Shown piece by piece: positions 63,546-64,000 of a DNA stretch of 64,000 nucleotides; the first letter of the stretch is position 1, and every line of letters starts with the position of its first letter. The stretch is taken from contig NZ_JACWMX010000001.1 of assembly GCF_014773245.1 (NCBI RefSeq), positions 806,001 through 870,000 on the forward strand, given 5' to 3'. This stretch comes from Mucilaginibacter glaciei. GTDB lineage: Bacteria > Bacteroidota > Bacteroidia > Sphingobacteriales > Sphingobacteriaceae. The position numbers were made by a program, and so were the translations under genes. The notes beneath the pieces were generated by a model, which was given only the letters and a program-made list of their open reading frames with translations, did not search any database and was not told where the DNA came from.

Positions 63546-64000
63546 ATGAATATTAAGTTCCGCTTAATACTGATGAATTTTATGCAATTTTTTATCTGGG
63601 GAGCGTGGCTGCTCACCATCGGGGCTTACTGGTTTCAAAACAAACATTGGTCTGGCGCGCAGTTCGGGGCTATCTTCTCAACCATGGGTATCGCATCTAT
63701 ATTTATGCCTACGATTACCGGTATTATTGCAGATCGTTTTATCAATGCAGAAAAGCTTTATGGCATTATGCACATATTAGGTGCCTGCGTGTTGTTTAGC
63801 CTGCCAATGGTAAAAGACCCGGGCACATTTTTTTGGGTAATACTGCTTAACATGATGTTTTACATGCCCACTTTATCACTCTCTATTACAGTAGCTTATT
63901 CGGCACTAAAAAATCAAAGTATTGATGTGGTAAAGGAATATCCTCCTATCCGCACCTGGGGTACGGTAGGGTTTATCGTAGCGTTGTGGGCAGTGAGTTT
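63546..64000 (+). CDS. MFS permease, nucleoside:H+ symporter (NupG-like) type (3' end outside window)
   Basis: The first 151 residues only; the frame runs off the right edge. MNIKFRLILMNFMQFFIWGAWLLTIGAYW begins with the MNF-x-QFF-x-WGAW motif of the nucleoside:H+ symporter subgroup of the major facilitator superfamily. About four membrane spans are visible, with FSTMGIASIFMPTITGIIADRF after the second, and EYPPIRTWGTVGFIVALWAVS (the conserved RxWGTxGF) near the edge. It should import nucleosides in symport with protons. Substrate specificity cannot be judged. It is monocistronic so far as can be seen, following a 171-base gap. Confidence 0.9.
   Translation, partial: MNIKFRLILMNFMQFFIWGAWLLTIGAYWFQNKHWSGAQFGAIFSTMGIASIFMPTITGIIADRFINAEKLYGIMHILGACVLFSLPMVKDPGTFFWVILLNMMFYMPTLSLSITVAYSALKNQSIDVVKEYPPIRTWGTVGFIVALWAVS

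Overview
The window is an ordinary stretch of chromosome from a Bacteroidota bacterium, most likely of the Sphingobacteriaceae (Mucilaginibacter/Pedobacter type). The signs are: a PKD-repeat protein with a type IX secretion sorting domain next to a PorP/SprF-like protein; at least 18 copies of the Bacteroidota -7 promoter element TAnnTTTG placed just upstream of genes on both strands; an electron-transfer flavoprotein pair, a Bacteroidota-type RND pump, KatG, and many 'xxxC' lipoproteins. No tRNA, rRNA, prophage, transposase or CRISPR array was seen. The only RNA gene is rnpB (RNase P RNA) near 34.2-34.6 kb.

Layout. 0-4.4 kb: a 5'-truncated surface adhesin-like protein, a PorP-like outer membrane protein, a small membrane protein and OsmC. 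4.4-6.4 kb: a TetR regulator and two small membrane proteins. 6.4-13.0 kb: a complete tripartite efflux locus on the minus strand (TetR, TolC, adaptor, RND pump), with a palindrome next to the TetR promoter. 13.2-15.4 kb: purB and a NifU-domain protein, separated by a REP-like inverted repeat. 15.5-18.8 kb: an mtaB-lgt-suhB operon. 19-22.6 kb: ubiX and an overlapping ppk-ppx polyphosphate pair ending in tandem hairpins. 22.8-28.3 kb: yajQ, lipoprotein, Hsp20, thioesterase, FAD-linked oxidase, folB and a glutaryl-CoA dehydrogenase. 28.4-31.9 kb: a TPR histidine kinase whose 3' end overlaps a convergent GH1 glucosidase. 32.1-34.1 kb: a tight operon of DinB, lipoprotein, SCO copper chaperone and cytochrome c. 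34.2-41.2 kb: rnpB, an NtrC-like regulator with an altered GAFTGA loop, a metzincin lipoprotein, katG and a D15-type barrel. 41.3-48.8 kb: an RNA helicase, a second DinB protein, an XRE regulator, a lipoprotein glycosidase, and lepA, an AT-rich orphan gene and folD in one run. 48.9-57.5 kb: lipoprotein, queE, a PorE-like TPR/propeller/OmpA protein, a GNAT enzyme, recQ, a mannose-1-phosphate guanylyltransferase and rlmB. 57.6-64 kb: dnaB (with DnaA-box-like 9-mers upstream), a chromate-type transporter with a TPR partner, etfB-etfA, a bifunctional nuclease and a truncated MFS permease.

Most of the content is housekeeping. The best leads are regulatory and structural: very short or absent 5' leaders implied by the promoter elements, a likely TetR autoregulatory operator, REP-like palindromes, the non-canonical sigma-54 activator loop, two insertions in the RND pump, an orphan gene inserted between lepA and folD, and a candidate 29-residue protein. 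I did not find a convincing new multi-gene system.
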